Shown piece by piece: positions 9,650-20,357 of a stretch of 64,000 bases of DNA (within the stretch, counting starts at the first letter, position 1; every line of letters starts with the position of its first letter). This stretch comes from Diphasiastrum complanatum (Eukaryota; Streptophyta; Lycopodiopsida; Lycopodiales; Lycopodiaceae). The notes beneath the pieces were generated by a model. It was not told the origin of the DNA, ran no database searches, and was given only the letters and a program-made list of their open reading frames with translations. The DNA lies in contig CM055106.1 in assembly GCA_029204225.1 (NCBI GenBank), positions 10,242,978 to 10,306,977 of the forward strand. Direction: 5' to 3'. Position numbers and translations under genes: made by a program.

Positions 9650-11350
9650 TTATGTTTTGAGCTGAATAGGATCAAAATCTGCAGGCGCTAATTGTCTCGT
9701 GAGAAAGATGTTTTTTTTTTTAGTTACTTGAAAAAGCATGACGAACGTTAAACCGGGACTGAAATTTGTTTTAATATTAACTATAGTTTTCCCTATTGTC
9801 ATTCCTTGTGATTTATGTCCAGTTATTGCGTATCCTAGTACTATAGGAAATGTATACTTATAATATGTCGTTGTATTGTATCTAATCTTTTTTAATTTTG
9901 ATCTCGTTATACGAAATTATTTTTTGGTACATTCTATTTCTACAATTATGGATTGCAATTATTTGTTGTTGTTATATTGAAAATTGATTATTTTGGCCGC
10001 TGAACCGTTCACAGTAGATTTTTCCAGATCTAGATTTGCTGAAATAATTACTTTAGCATTTAAAGCTACTTTAGGTAGTTGATGAAATTTGATGTCATCT
10101 ATCCATGATTGTAAATCTGGAATGTTGACTGCATTTGTTTTCACATGTATATTTACGAGTTCTTTGTTATTAAATAGCTTGTTTAAAATCACATTGTTAT
10201 AGTAAATTGTATCGTCTCTATGTGTGCATATTATAATTGTATTTGAATCAAAGAGAGTCAATATATCTGTTTCAGAAATGATTCTATTACCAAAAATTTC
10301 TTCGATTTCGATGATCGTCGATTTTCTATGTCAAATTATGTTTAAAAATATCAAATTTACTAAATCGGAAGAGTGTCTTACAGAAAATTCGAGATAAAAA
10401 TGGTGCGCTAGTTTTCAATATGGAGAATTTGAAATATGACATGATTTGTAGAAATGTTCTTTCTTATGTCTACAGATTGCAGGCAACTGCGCTAAATCGC
10501 CAACTAATAATAGAATATAATTCTGAAATGGTTCATCGTGCGGTATATTTTTTACCTGATTTATTTGGAAAATCATAAATTGTAACAACTCTATAGTCAT
10601 CATAGATATTTCATCAATTATAATAATATTTGCTTTCTTTATCAATTTCTACCGAACATCGGTTGGTGGTAAATTCGTAATATATAATGTATTTATTGGA
10701 ATAGCAAATAAATTATGTACTATGAACGTCTTTTTGCTAAGTCTACAAGTTGTCGCACCTGTTATTGCAGCAAGTAAAACTGACAAGTTCTTCTTTTGTA
10801 CGTTACATATTTTATTAAACAAGTTTTTCCACTATCAGGCATTCCAGACAATATATATATACCAGGTTCATTCTTTATAAGAATATTATATACTGATTGT
10901 TGATTATTATTTAAGACACAATTTTCCATATTCTCAAATTCATGTGTCAGATTTAGTAATTGTTTTGTTTTTTTGGATAGGTTTGACAGTGATCTGTAGG
11001 TTGGTTCATCATATGATTCATTGTTATCTCCGAAGTGGCCAAATTTCATCAATTCTGCTTTCAATTTTTTTTTTTGTATAATCAAGTTTCTTATGTGTTG
11101 TGTATATTCTATGTGTAATAGTTGTTTGTTTGTATATTTTTCAGTTTTTTTTTTCTAAGTCATTGTCATTGTTAATTATATTCCTTATAATATATCCTGT
11201 AAAATATGATTGCTCTATGTTCGAGGCATTCAAGAGTTCACTTTCATTTCTAAATGAATAGTGTTGTAGCAATAAATTGAAAAAGAATCCTTCTAATTGG
11301 TGGGCCGGATGATAATTTGTAAATCTTACAATATTTTTATTTTTGTACAA
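9650..11350 (-). pseudogene. Helitron-type PIF1 helicase domain, decayed
   Basis: Minus-strand pieces show a superfamily 1 PIF1-like helicase in order. First comes a Helitron-typical HPAHQLEGFFFNLLLQHYSF block near 11270. Walker A follows as GMPDSGKT near 10835 (usually GxPGSGKT), Walker B as IIIIDEISM near 10615 and motif III as VGDLAQLPA near 10500. Then come ANLDLEKSTVNGSA near 10010 and motif VI as GYAITGHKSQGMTIG at about 9834-9790. The coding end is LAPADFDPIQLKT with TAA at 9652-9650. Frames change several times, so it cannot be translated as one protein unless some breaks are introns. In the family it unwinds DNA for rolling-circle transposition. Confidence 0.88.
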
Positions 11351-11362
11351 ATAATTTTTGAG

Positions 11363-13762
11363 TCAGTCTTGATACATTGGTGTCTCAAGTTTCTTGAGAA
11401 ATTTTCGGGTGTCAAATTTTTGCGAAAATTCATAAAATGTCAACTCTTCTAATACTGACGGTGTGGCAGTGTATACATTGATTGGATGAAGTAATATTGA
11501 ACTATTTTGTTTTACAATTTTTTTTCGCAAATCGGGTGATGAACTATCAACATATCGAACAGATTCGCTTTTCTGAACTATCGGGATTTGAAAACAATGG
11601 AATCTGATTTCCGAAAGCGACATTGATTTTGTCATTGTACATGTTGACATCTTAGAATGTTTTCGTATTCACTTTGTAAGTCTAATCGTTTTGCATCATT
11701 TGCATCTAAGTTAATATGTCCAATAGGTTCACTTTTCATTGCATATTTTAAAATATAGTATGACCAACTTGTATTAGTAATTCGTTGTAAATTCATATGT
11801 GCTTTCCATAATAATAGAATGGCAGGATGATAAGGCACAACATTTCTATCTACATGGCGAGGACGAAAATACTTCCATCGTTGTTTGTCACCGTCTAATT
11901 TTGTCTCTGATAAATTAATTTCGAAAGGGAATCCGTATTTACATTTGTCCTTCGAATTCTTTGTATGTATAACACATGAATCTCGACAATAGTGAATTTG
12001 TTTCTGTATTACTAATTCAAACAATTCCTTTTCGTATATAGTCGTTGGATGTTGAAACTTGTCATTTTCAATATTGTAAATTGCTGGAACATAAGCTACA
12101 ATTTCATTGCTGATTCGATATAAATCTATCTCTTCAATCCACAACATAATGTGGGCATGAACAGAACCTCAACTCTGGAATTCCTATCGAATCAGATAAT
12201 GGCGAATTTCTCCTAAAATTGAACGGGACAACAATAGAAATTCTTTCATTAACCATTCTATTTTACTAACAAATAAGCAAGAACATTCTATTGGACAATT
12301 TCTCCAATCAAATGTGGGATTCATTTTTTGAACTAGTTTTTCGATTTCTTTGATTTCAAACCATTTTAATTCGGTTGTTTCATTTGCGGTCAATGTCAGA
12401 AACAAATCAGGTAGATCCCATTGTTCAACCATTGACATTAAATCTTTCAAATGATTTCGATACCACGACGGACTTCCGACGACTTGTTTCGGAATTGTAA
12501 ATTTTAGAATATTTTTAAAAATTTCTTGTTCGGATGCCTGCGGATGCTTGGATACATATTCCATGATATCCTTCTGTAGTACAACAGATGTGACCGTATT
12601 TGATTTATAGTAGCTTGGCGGATTTGATACATAATGATTAAATACGGGTGATATAATGTGAAAATTGAAAAGAATGTACTACTTCTCATTTTTAAGTAGC
12701 TTACAAATCGGATTGTCCCATCATAATAGCCATGTCCAAAGGGAAATAAAAATGGGAATATACAATTTTCTAATGTCAAGAAATCCTCATTTTCAATAAC
12801 TGCTGATATTTTATGAACTTTTTCGATAGGTTCTATTCTTCTGGATATATCATTGGATTGTTTTCATAATTTCATATTTGAATATGTATAAATACCAGGT
12901 TCTTCATTTTTGTTCGTATTTGAAATTGGGATAATATCGTCTAAAAATATATACGCACGATCGAATGGATCAATTTTTATATTTTCAAATGGATCTCTAT
13001 CTGTACCAATGATTTCAGAAATAGACTTTAATGATATGAATGAAAGAGATCGATTTCCAGCGGTTTCATATATACTTTGAAAATGTTGCATAATTTTATT
13101 ATGATGCAAATTTTGTTCTAAAATCGCACAAAGTTCTAATACAGAAATCGACGTGTTTTTATTTCTTAGTTGACAAGCTATAGGATGATCTAGGATTGAT
13201 CGGTTTTCAAATTTTCCGCTTATAAATAGTTGAAACGTCTACTCGTTTGTATCGAAATATCGATTAGAGATAATAATTGTACTTCAATCAGATTGACTTT
13301 TAACAGTGCTTGTATGTATGTAGGAGAAAGAAAGACGACGTATTTTATTCTACTTGGTTCATTTCTACAATTGTTACATATATACCAATTTTGCATAGTT
13401 TCTTTATGTGTATATTCCAATAGGAAAATATTGCTTAATGCGTACGGCGGAATTTTTGAATTTACTTGTAATATGGTTTTGTTTCTACTGAATATTGAGA
13501 AACTTGAACTTCCACATATTGAACAACATATCATATGAGATACAATATTTTCAATTACATTTGACCACTTTTGATACAAGGTATATATTTCATACCAACT
13601 ATTACCAAATGATTTGAATTCCATTTTTTTTCTATGTATTGTTTGTTTTTTGGCTACAGCTCTATTTGTAAATATGTTTTGTAGACATCTTCTTTTCGTA
13701 GATGGCTTTGTTATTATTTTTTTCATTGTATCAAAAAAATGCTCGATTTCTAGTATGAACAC
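11363..13762 (-). pseudogene. Helitron Rep (HUH) domain and N-terminal region, decayed
   Basis: The N-terminal part (13762-13220) has CSICGSS and CNNCRNEPS zinc-finger-like pairs. Next comes IFPFLFPFGHGYYDG (about 12770), a Helitron-like N-terminal signature, then DLPDLFLTLTANE (about 12410). The metal-binding HUH motif reads GSVHAHIMLWIEE, with the HAH codons at 12159-12151. Both candidate catalytic tyrosines are kept four residues apart in YILKYAMK (about 11755). Two in-frame stops, TAG at 12186-12184 and TGA at 12171-12169, interrupt the line just before HAH, and a frameshift occurs near 11640. In living elements this domain nicks and religates DNA. Here it is dead. Confidence 0.88.
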
Positions 13763-14935
13763 TTTCTTTTGTAAGTTGATTCCACGAATAATCTGTATAC
13801 AAAATCACAACAGGATTTGCGTAAGCTAACTAATCATTGTTTATAATCAAGCATTTTTCCACAACTGACTTTTGAAATTGCAACAAATTCCTTCAAAATA
13901 GATTCACATAACAAAATAGAGAGTATCGGAAAAACCTATGTTTTGATTTTTTTGTTATATTTCTTTATAACCAAATTGAATCTGGGTTTTTCACGACTTA
14001 TTTTAGCATATCATTAAAAGTTATTTAAAATATTATTGTTGTTATAATTCTATATTTTGATATTTTTTGTACGTTTATAAAAATAAAGTTTGGGAACGCT
14101 TTTTTTTCGGAATCATGTATGTTAGTTGTTAGTAAAGTTAGTGGTTATGGAAGTGGCAATTTCCTTCCAAAATATATAAACTGGGAGATTATGTCTGTCT
14201 CCTGAATAAAGGTTGCAATTTGAAAATTGAAATTTGGAATTGCAGTTTGCACTTCACCTTCCAAAAAATTTATGTTATCAAATTTTATTTCCGTAGTTTC
14301 CAAAACTATTTATTTATTGAGCAATTGTTTTTCATGTAAAATACTATTTTCTATTTGGTTTCCTAAATTTTTTGTAACTATTTGTTTTTATATCGATTTT
14401 CATTATAGTATACCAATATATATTATATAATTTTGAAAGTAGAAAATCAAACAATATTATTTAGTTGATATATAAACAATTTTATATTTCCTATCTATCA
14501 GGTTTTATGTATATATATATATATATATACATGATATGTATATGTATTGAAAAGTAGAAAAGTAGAGAACATGATGTAATTGATATATTATATAACTATC
14601 GAAATTGTTGCAATATTTTGAAAGTAAAAAAACAAGCAACATTATTGATTTCATATGCAAACAACTTTCTGTATCCTGCCTACCAAATTTTCTACACAAA
14701 TACATACAAAAATAGCCAACTAAAAAAATTTATATATTTGATATATGCATATAACTATCTAAATTGTTGCAATATTCTATGAACAGCTATATTCAACACA
14801 CAAATCAACGTTTTGTAAAAAACGGGAATAATATGAACTTACAGAGAATGTAAGCCTTTGGAATTGTGAAATCGGGTGAGACGATCGTTGCTATACAAGC
14901 AAGATTTTCTTCATGAATTCCGAACTTCAAAATCC
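13763..14935. other. AT-rich region right of the Rep gene, no gene seen
   Basis: Very AT-rich DNA with a (TA)n run at about 14508-14529 and repeated phrases such as 'AAATTGTTGCAATATT' near 14600 and 14760. It probably contains the Helitron 5' part, but no terminus could be assigned. Confidence 0.4.
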
Positions 14936-14939
14936 AAGT

Positions 14940-15540
14940 TATTTTTTGTAACTGATCATCAACCCAACTTAAATAACGAGGTGCAAATGTAAATGAAGGA
15001 AACTAAAGCATGCGGTTGCAATCACGACGTACTTCTACTGTAGTCTCGTCTCCTGCGCATTTACTCTCCAAAAATGCAGTAACTGATTATCAACCTACCC
15101 TAATAACGAAGTGTGGATGTAAATCAAGAAAACTATGACTATGAAGCTACCTATCTACGAATCAGTCAAGAAAGCAAGTTTAGTAATGCTATAGTTCAAG
15201 TCTTCAAAATCTGCAGCAAACCTGAATGGCCAAGGTAACATAACTGCAGCTAATTAACATGGACTGTGAAAATCCATACGTCTATACCACCTGTACATGC
15301 ATTGTAAATGACCTTGAGCTTAAAAAATAAATACATGAATATCAAGAAGAGAAGAGGCTACGAAAAATTATTCACAATGCCTTGATTTCAATAATACATA
15401 ATCCATCCGCTAGAGTCTAGTGTTTCTCTTGTATGGTTGCTCCAGAAAACTAAAGCATGCGGTTGAAGTCACGACGTACTTTACTGTAGTCTCGTCTCCT
15501 GCGCATTTATTCGCCAAAAATGCAGCAATTGTTTTGATCA
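14940..15540. repeat. Diverged internal duplications
   Basis: A segment of about 85 bp with AAACTAAAGCATGCGGTTG and CTCGTCTCCTGCGCATTTA occurs at 15000-15088 and 15446-15533. A second unit of about 57 bp (GTAACTGAT.ATCAACC...AATAACGA.GTG) occurs at 14948-15004 and 15080-15136. Open frames on both strands here (15410-15827) follow from the duplication and match no family I know. Confidence 0.6.
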
Positions 15541-15839
15541 AGAACACAAAATCAGAAGCAAGTGACGATGTCAACAGCAGTTGTTTTGATGAGGGAACAA
15601 TGGAAGTTGAATCAGAGAATCGAAAGCAAGCGACGATGTCAGAGGCTACTACAATCTGGTCTTTTGGTTGCATACATAGAGATTTGAAGTTCGAGTTTAC
15701 TTGCTACTATAATGCACTTATAGAAGCAAAGAGTGACTGGAATAACAACAACGCATTCAAATCCACCACCTCTAATGACGAATGTGGAGGTGGGCTCCAG
15801 TCACTCCACAATCTTGTCGAGAGGTGAATGCTGATAAAA

Positions 15840-16653
15840 AGGGCATCAACTTACAACCAAAGAGAAAGGATAGTCACTATATTCAGCTACGGAGTGATGC
15901 ATTGTCATAGAAGCAGCTAAAAATCATCCAAGAAGAATGGTACCGAGTTAAGTCAGTATACGAGTGACCTCTCAATTCATACTGAAATAGAAATCTAAAA
16001 ATGAGGTTGTGGATATTAGAGAGCCACCATATGGGAATATGAGCTACCAAAGGATCTTGCAATAGAGACATCACAACTAAGATGCCTAGTTCTAGTATTC
16101 AGAGGAATGGTCATCTTACACCAGATGGTATGGAAATTGTCCGCAAGGAAGGTTATTGTCTCGGCCCAATCAACCTAGCTCAACTTGGATGATGGTATAA
16201 TAGATCTGCTTCAAATATCCTAGCAAGTCACTCTTCCAAAATATTGATTCCAGTACAATTTTGATTGATATTTCACACACACTTAAGATCCGAACAAATC
16301 GACCTTATAGATCTGATCTAATGCCTCAAAATGAATTGCTTTAATGAATCAAAATACTATTTAATCATTAGTATTCAATAGATTGAACCTAGATCTAGAG
16401 AATGCACCAAAGCCCTTGAATTTTGGACTAGTATGCACATTTTTGGGTCAAAAGCGCTAAAGGAATTTAATTTGAAGGTTGTTGTACGGTTTCACATGTG
16501 TGGACAGTACATCAGCAGCCCACAAATCGATCTTGACTAAAAATATTGATAGTACCCATCTCCTGGAACTCGCCCTCTCAAGTAAAGCTCAAAAACAACT
16601 CATTGTCAATGATTTCACAAGATTCATTAATCATTAGATCACTCTTAGACTTG
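15840..16653 (-). other. Probable copia B leader; no coding seen
   Basis: This lies just downstream (minus strand) of the copia B primer binding site and would be its untranslated leader or start of gag. No gag motif is visible on either strand, and frequent stops occur. The junction with the Helitron-like element is somewhere to the left. Confidence 0.4.
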
Positions 16654-16665
16654 GCTCTGATACCA
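16654..16665 (-). other. Copia B primer binding site (initiator tRNA-Met)
   Basis: The minus strand reads TGGTATCAGAGC directly after the LTR end. This is the complement of the plant initiator tRNA-Met 3' end and the usual copia primer site. It fixes the element as minus-strand with its interior to the left. Confidence 0.85.
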
Positions 16666-17513
16666 TGTCAATATTCAAAGAAAAAAGACAATTATGATTG
16701 TACTAATCAATCATTAAGAGTTATTGATTGCTTAATCCAATGATCTATCAAGTTCTAGGTGCTAGATCTTGATCTAGATGCATTGTAGTATGATTTAAGC
16801 AAGAGCAATGGATCAAATGATTAAAATCTTAGAGGAGCGGCCTCACACGTGTGGAAGACAGTACTTGTACGGCCTACAAACAGAGAGTAAAGTACTCAAG
16901 CTTAGAAATGCATTCCAATCACAAAAACACAAGACAAATGTGGAAAATACAAGCAAAACTAGAAATTGCCAATGCCTCATCAACTTCTCATTGATTTGGT
17001 TGATCCCTTTATAGATCAAGTACATCCACGAGCTGTGTACTGTCCAGCAAGCCTTCACACGTGTGAAGATTGCCTAGTCATCCAGATCCACCAATGGGAG
17101 CCATATGTGCTCATTTCCCAAAGTTGACTATTCTCTTTGGCTAGAAAACAAAAAGCTAGTCTTCCACATTTATAGGAATATTCCCTATAAAATAGGATGT
17201 AATGGAATCCTCCTATCTTATCATCTAGAAGCTTATCCACACGTGTGAATGGACATGTGTGAGTAATAACTCATTCACATGGAAGTCCAATCTATTTACA
17301 TAAAGTTTGACCAATTTGACCAATTTCAAGATTCTACTCAAAGGTCAATTTTACACTAGTGTAGATCTAGCTAAAATCAATCTAACTTTATAAAAGTGAC
17401 TTACGTACATTCTTTCACATGTGGGAACATACTCCACACGTGTGAGATTCTATCAAGATCAAATTATCTTAAGATCTACAAAGTACATCAAGTTGGAAGT
17501 GATATTTTTAACA
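16666..17513 (-). repeat. Copia B 5' LTR, 848 bp
   Basis: Plus-strand ends are TGTCAATATTC and TTTTTAACA, so the minus-strand LTR runs TGTTAAAAATATC to GAATATTGACA. It matches the truncated 3' LTR at 5779-6434. Four perfect CACACGTGTG palindromes, each containing the G-box core CACGTG, lie at 16844, 17056, 17238 and 17435. Together with the other LTR it frames the nested region 5779-17513. Confidence 0.88.
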
Positions 17514-17515
17514 CT

Positions 17516-17720
17516 TCAAAGCTACATCTAAGAAGGAAGTTCTTCTATCTCAGAATGTCAGAAGGTGAATCTATCTAGAATCACATTAACCAACTCAAGA
17601 CTCTACTGTAGATTGGTGATCCTATTGGCCTTGCAACTAGCATATTTTGGCAATAAATGAACATGGCCTCCTTGACCACACAATCTAAGGAGTATCATGG
17701 CACCTAGGAATTAGGCCCTT
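17516..17720 (+). pseudogene. Copia gag scrap (insertion target of copia B)
   Basis: Directly right of the copia B LTR the plus strand reads FFYLRMSEGESI, a stop, NHINQLKTL and then GDPIGLATSIF, resembling the UBN2-type gag core of plant copia elements. It is short and contains several stops. It is read as the remnant into which copia B inserted. The identification rests on a few residues. Confidence 0.45.
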
Positions 17721-17973
17721 AGAAAACTCATCACCTATAAAAACCTAAAAACAAATTAAAGGACCTTTCCATGCTCACCCGTTCATCTAGGAAGCTAATG
17801 TCAACCAAAAGCGCGAGTCGAAGGAACCTAATATAAACAAAAAAAAGTCAAAAAAATATTCAGTGGATTTGCAAAAGACTTAAAATTTAGGTGCCAAGAG
17901 AAAGGGTGAACCCATGTAAACAAGAGAAAGGGTGATGCTCTGGTGAATGGGGCACATGGAAATAGCCCTTTAT

Positions 17974-17989
17974 GGTTAGGGTTAGGGTG
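17974..17989 (+). promoter_or_regulatory. Telomere-like repeat in the subunit G promoter
   Basis: GGTTAGGGTTAGGGTG lies about 120 bp upstream of the subunit G ATG. It resembles telo-box elements found in promoters of plant housekeeping genes, although the exact AAACCCTAA form is not present. A GA-rich stretch (18054-18095), probably 5' UTR, follows. Confidence 0.3.
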
Positions 17990-18109
17990 AGTGCAACTTA
18001 GGGCAAGGCCGGAGAAAGAGGAAACTCGAAATAGCATATTTCTGCGACAAAGGAGCGAGAGAGAGAGAGAGACAAGAGAGAGGGAGCGAGAGAGCGCGCG
18101 TTGTGAACG

Positions 18110-20274
18110 ATGGATAAGGGTCAGGGAGGTATTCAGCAGTTGCTCGCAGCGGAGCAGGAGGCTCAGCGCATCGTCACAAATGCAAGGAATGGTGTGTACC
18201 TGCTTACCATTCCCTTCTTCTTTCAACAGTTCTTATCCTACCTTTGAGATTCTGTTCACACTCGTACAAAACTAAATCAGCACACTTTTTCACTGTTGTG
18301 GTGCATGGATGTATATGTATATGTATTTTCATAGTTATGACACCTCAACGAGAATTGTGTCAGCACCTTGCCTTTTTCCACTGTAAAGGGTCCAACAATA
18401 AAGTGAATGATGGGTTGATGGGTCTTTTCACTTCAGATCCGAAGCTAGATCTCACATATTATAGAAGATAAACAAAAGTCTGAGATGATACTTGTGTTTA
18501 ATCAAAATGCAAGGAACCTAGTTTAACACTTTGTCATTTGTGAAGGTGGATGTCGGTCACATTAGCTCAGTGCGATGAACCGTTTTTGTGCATGAAGGCG
18601 CTTTTACCACCTTGGGTAGTTATTGAGCTGGAAGCTTGAAGTATTTAGCTCACAGAAGTCTCGCCATGTGACAAGAAAAAAGAACCCTCTTTAGGTCTAC
18701 TCTAGGATCAAGCTCCACACAGAGGGAAGAAAGAATGCCTCCACATGTCCTTGAACTCATGTCCTTGCACTTGACCTCGTACTATGTGGTGTAAATGAGC
18801 GTGCATCAATCAAGTTAGAAAAAGTGTTTCTGAGCTTATTCACTAATCCAGGATTCAAAGAGTGTTGAGCCTCTATCCAGCTTGAGTCTTCATTCAGCTG
18901 CAGAGCAGCTGTTTTTGTTGTGATTTTGAGACAATCAATCGCTATTTCATATGGCCGGTTATTAGCTTCTCACTCCAAAATTTGGGCATGTAGCGTATGC
19001 TTGTGACATTACTCTTGTACTTAGTATCAAAATCGTTAGTTTGGAGGAATTGGACCAATAGATTTTACAATCATTGTGGTATTTTTGGGTAAATAGATAT
19101 CGTAAAGAACTATGGTCAGTATAGAGGTCAAATTGTTTTCTATATAAGTGGTATTACCACATTTTCAAAGCAAACATGATGCCTAACAACTATTTTTTTG
19201 GGTATCGTATCGGGATTCCTAAAAGCGAAGTTTTGTAGACTCACAAAAAAAAAATTCCCTTTTTTTTATTACCTAAAATGGCTCCGACTCCAATAGAATT
19301 GGCATTTGTTCAACAAGAAGTTTAACATAAACATGTGGTAAGCACAAGATTGGAGCGGCGGATAAAAAGGCCTTCAGGTTATCCAAGGAAGATTACCGCC
19401 CATAAGTTCAAACAAATGAAGTGCTTTTTTGAAGCAAACTTGTAAGAGACGAGAATCGAGGCAAGAGGGGGGTGTGAACCCATGTAAATGTGTAGTCAAT
19501 CCAAGAAACACTAGGACATCGACAAATAAGAAAGAATCATAGTAACAATGAATCAGAATTTAAAGCTCTCTAAATTGATGGAAATGTATTCAAAATATGA
19601 ATCCTATTTTTAAAGTATGTTTTCTAGAAAACTTTTTACACGTGAAAAAAAAGAAAAGAAGTTACTCTTTTTCTTTGGTGCATTGATTAAAGTTCTTTTT
19701 TTTTAAAATTCAAATCAACTCGTGACTATGGAAGAAGAATGTAAGGATGTCAGGAATGGGGAATGCTTATATAAAAAGGTGGAGCTATGTCGGCTATTGC
19801 CATTTTATTGGCTATGTGCGACTAGTTCTTGCTTTGTTCTTTGCCTACTCTATTTCATTAAACTATTGTTGACTAGTTTGAGCCTTGCTACTATATAATA
19901 GATTGATTTTCTAATGATTTCTATTAGGTTTTGAGCAAGTTGAAGTGATGAAGTGTATTTTCTCTTTCAATGAGGAAGTAGGGACCTCATTGAATTGATG
20001 TCGTCTTAAATGGTGGCCTTCATCGTAATTGAGTCTGTCCTTCACCTCCAGAGAAGTGATAGAAGCTCATAATTTTGGTCATTATACAAATTTATGTAAA
20101 CCTAATGTGGACAACATGAATAGGGATGCCATAACATTTTGGCTATGCTATGTGTGATGAAGTTGATGGTTTAAGATGATGTTGCTAGACTCTACAGGGT
20201 TGAAGATTGTACATCTCTTTTGTTATGTTGGACATTATCCTAGACATAACATTGATGAGCACATGACCAATTTG

Positions 20275-20357
<83 letters not shown>

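Larger units (their letters stand above)
7671..13800 (-). mobile_element. Helitron-like element with Rep-helicase remnant and GIY-YIG gene
   Basis: On the minus strand, Rep (HUH endonuclease) and PIF1-type helicase remnants are followed by a spliced GIY-YIG gene. The left edge, read on the minus strand, is CTAG at 7674-7671, directly followed by T and by copia B reverse transcriptase sequence. This fits the Helitron rule of a CTRR end inserted between A and T, and the target codons fit an uninterrupted RT. The subterminal hairpin is not convincing. The right (5', TC) end was not located; it should lie between about 13.8 and 16.0 kb. The region is strikingly AT-rich. Confidence 0.72.

Noticed and set aside
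15410-15827. Open frames of 87 and 135 codons on opposite strands
   Set aside because: No recognisable domain, overlap each other and include a duplicated block.
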